From positions 2,110,001-2,174,000 of the forward strand of contig NC_064038.1 in assembly GCF_932526225.1 (NCBI RefSeq): DNA of 64,000 bases, in the 5' to 3' direction. The translations under genes and the position numbers were made by a program. Source of the DNA: Nematostella vectensis. Its lineage: Eukaryota > Cnidaria > Anthozoa > Actiniaria > Edwardsiidae. The number at the start of each line of letters is the position of its first letter. Within the stretch, counting starts at the first letter, position 1. The notes beneath the pieces were generated by a model. That model made no database searches, was not told where the DNA came from, and saw nothing but the letters and a program-made list of their open reading frames with translations. Shown here piece by piece: positions 63,001 through 64,000 of this stretch.

Positions 63001-64000
63001 ATTCCCTTCATCAATGCCACGTTAGTCTTTCGTTGCGGGCACTTGACTACTAACGCAGCGACCCGGGTTCGATTCCCGCTGATAGCCTATTTTTTTTCTT
63101 TTTTTTTTTTTAAATATCGATACTTAATTATACTGTTCTTGGTGTGTCATGACATAAAAAGAAGGTATAGGGACATTTTTATGTACTCTCAGCATCTTTG
63201 AAGTGCTCATGCTTTGTTAAGGATCCTGCACATATTTTATGCACACAAGAACTAACTAGATTCCTTGGATAACTTGATTAAGTAGATTCTAACATAGAGC
63301 ATAGCGCTCGATAGATTGATATACCTTTTTTTCCGAGTATACTGTTTTATTTTTCCTAATGTTACTTTTTGGAATTTACATTCGGAAAAAAAATTATCGA
63401 TTGTAACCTTTTGGAGGTTACACTCGTAAAACAAATTCCCGAATGTAACCCTGAAGCTTTTCCCGAATGTAACCTCCAGTCCGATGGTGACTTTGCTTGG
63501 GATAGTTTACGATACCAATAGTATTAAAAGTAATTTTCATTACAATTCCCTTCAGCAATGCCACGTTAGTCTTTCGTTGCGGGCACTTGACTACTAACGC
63601 AGCGACCCGGGTTCAATCCCCGCTGATAGCCTATTTTTTTTTCTTTTTTTTTTTAATATCGATACTTAATTATACTGTTCTTGCTGTGTCATGACATAAA
63701 AAGAAGGTATAGGGACATTTTTATGTACTCTCAGCATCTTTGATGTGCTCATGCTTTGTTCAGGATCCTGTACATATTTTATGAACACAAGAACTAACTA
63801 GATTCCTTGGATAACTTGATTAAGTAGATTCTAACATAGAGCATAGCGCTCGATAGATTGATATACCTTTTTTTCCGAGTATACTGTTTTATTTTTCCTA
63901 ATGTTACTTTTTGGAATTTACATTCGGAAAAAACATTATCGATTGTAACCTTTTGGAGGTTACACTCGTAAAACAAATTCCCGAATGTAACCCTGAAGCT
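60000..64000 (+). repeat. Satellite monomers resembling the left end of the window
   Basis: About seven monomers lie here. 61.33-62.3 kb repeats 57.53-58.5 kb at about 3805 bp (GTTTTAAAAG, GATTACGTAG, TATATACTCTC). From about 62.34 kb to the end the order matches about 4.97-6.63 kb at an offset of 57370 bp, including GCAGCTACCCGGG, AAAGTACTTTTC, CTTCATCAATGCC and GTTAAGGATCC. The window cuts the array in mid-monomer. Confidence 0.8.
63560..63631 (+). other. tRNA-like module (last complete copy)
   Basis: The layout is the same as at 27599-27670, but the T arm reads GGGTTCAATCCCCGC. The loop therefore has the usual TTCAA form while the B box has T-to-C at its ninth position. The T run follows from about 63634. 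This variant also appears near 60342 (GGTTCAATCC), in a monomer that has lost one G in AACGCAGCG. Confidence 0.6.

Larger units (their letters stand above)
27554..64000 (+). repeat. Satellite array, right part (about 67 tandem monomers of ~545 bp)
   Basis: The array resumes at CCAATAGTATTAAAAG exactly where the left part stopped, in the same orientation and phase once the LINE and its 6-bp duplication are removed. It runs to the end of the window, so its true end is not seen. Monomers fall into subtypes that recur in ordered groups, which is higher-order structure. Subtypes include loss of ATCGAT next to the A-run, GAAGGTTTT instead of GAAGCTTTT, ATCAATAGTAATTAAAG instead of ACCAATAGTATTAAAAG, and T-arm variants of the tRNA-like part. 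Near 45095-45118 and, in the left array, 14961-14983, the usual interrupted T tract has become one uninterrupted run of 23-24 Ts. No gene is supported in this stretch. Confidence 0.97.

Noticed and set aside
1-64000. CRISPR-like regular spacing
   Set aside because: The whole unit is repeated, with no unique spacers. The unit is about 545 bp and there are no cas genes. This is satellite DNA.

Overview
This window is almost entirely one satellite DNA. About 61.6 of the 64 kb is a head-to-tail array of an AT-rich monomer of roughly 540-547 bp, about 46 copies left of position 25176 and about 67 copies right of 27554. The only break is a 2.4-kb non-LTR retrotransposon (LINE) fragment on the minus strand. 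That LINE is of the kind found in animal genomes, and the tRNA-type Pol III boxes and LINE-style insertion fit a eukaryote. The best guess is an invertebrate metazoan with an AT-rich genome, in heterochromatin or a centromere-type array. The species cannot be read from the sequence.

Layout. 1-25176: satellite, including a three-monomer repeat (1509-4790), a nine-monomer block present twice in tandem (about 6536-10992 and 11421-15865, offset 4885 bp), a three-monomer repeat (offset 1633 bp around 19.1-21.5 kb) and a four-monomer repeat (offset 2175 bp, 21.5-25.2 kb). 25177-27553: 5'-truncated LINE with a frameshifted reverse transcriptase ORF, flanked by a 6-bp direct repeat (CCAATA) made from satellite sequence. 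Its 3' region is composite: A/T-rich simple repeats, a second diverged copy of the LINE 3' coding end, and a GC-rich 132-bp segment bounded by 23-bp imperfect inverted repeats. 27554-64000: satellite again, with an 18-monomer tandem duplication (offset 9758 bp, 40.6 kb to 50.3 kb onward) that contains a four-monomer sub-repeat of 2171 bp. The right copy of this duplication has lost about 2.1 kb at an illegitimate junction at 53295/53296.

The most interesting content is inside the monomer. Each copy carries a 72-nt plus-strand tRNA-shaped sequence: T8-A9, a D arm, a CTACTAA anticodon loop, a perfect B box GGTTCGATTCC, and a 3' acceptor-like strand. A run of about nine Ts, a Pol III-type terminator, follows directly. 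About 115 bp around the other end of the monomer holds six copies of a GTAAC/GTTAC motif in alternating orientations, giving strong hairpin potential. The array therefore looks like a satellite that captured, or grew from, a tRNA-derived Pol III unit.

No protein-coding gene is supported apart from the LINE reverse transcriptase remnant. The 60-residue minus-strand ORF that recurs in many monomers is best explained as a by-product of repeat homogenisation. All identities between blocks were judged by eye, not computed.
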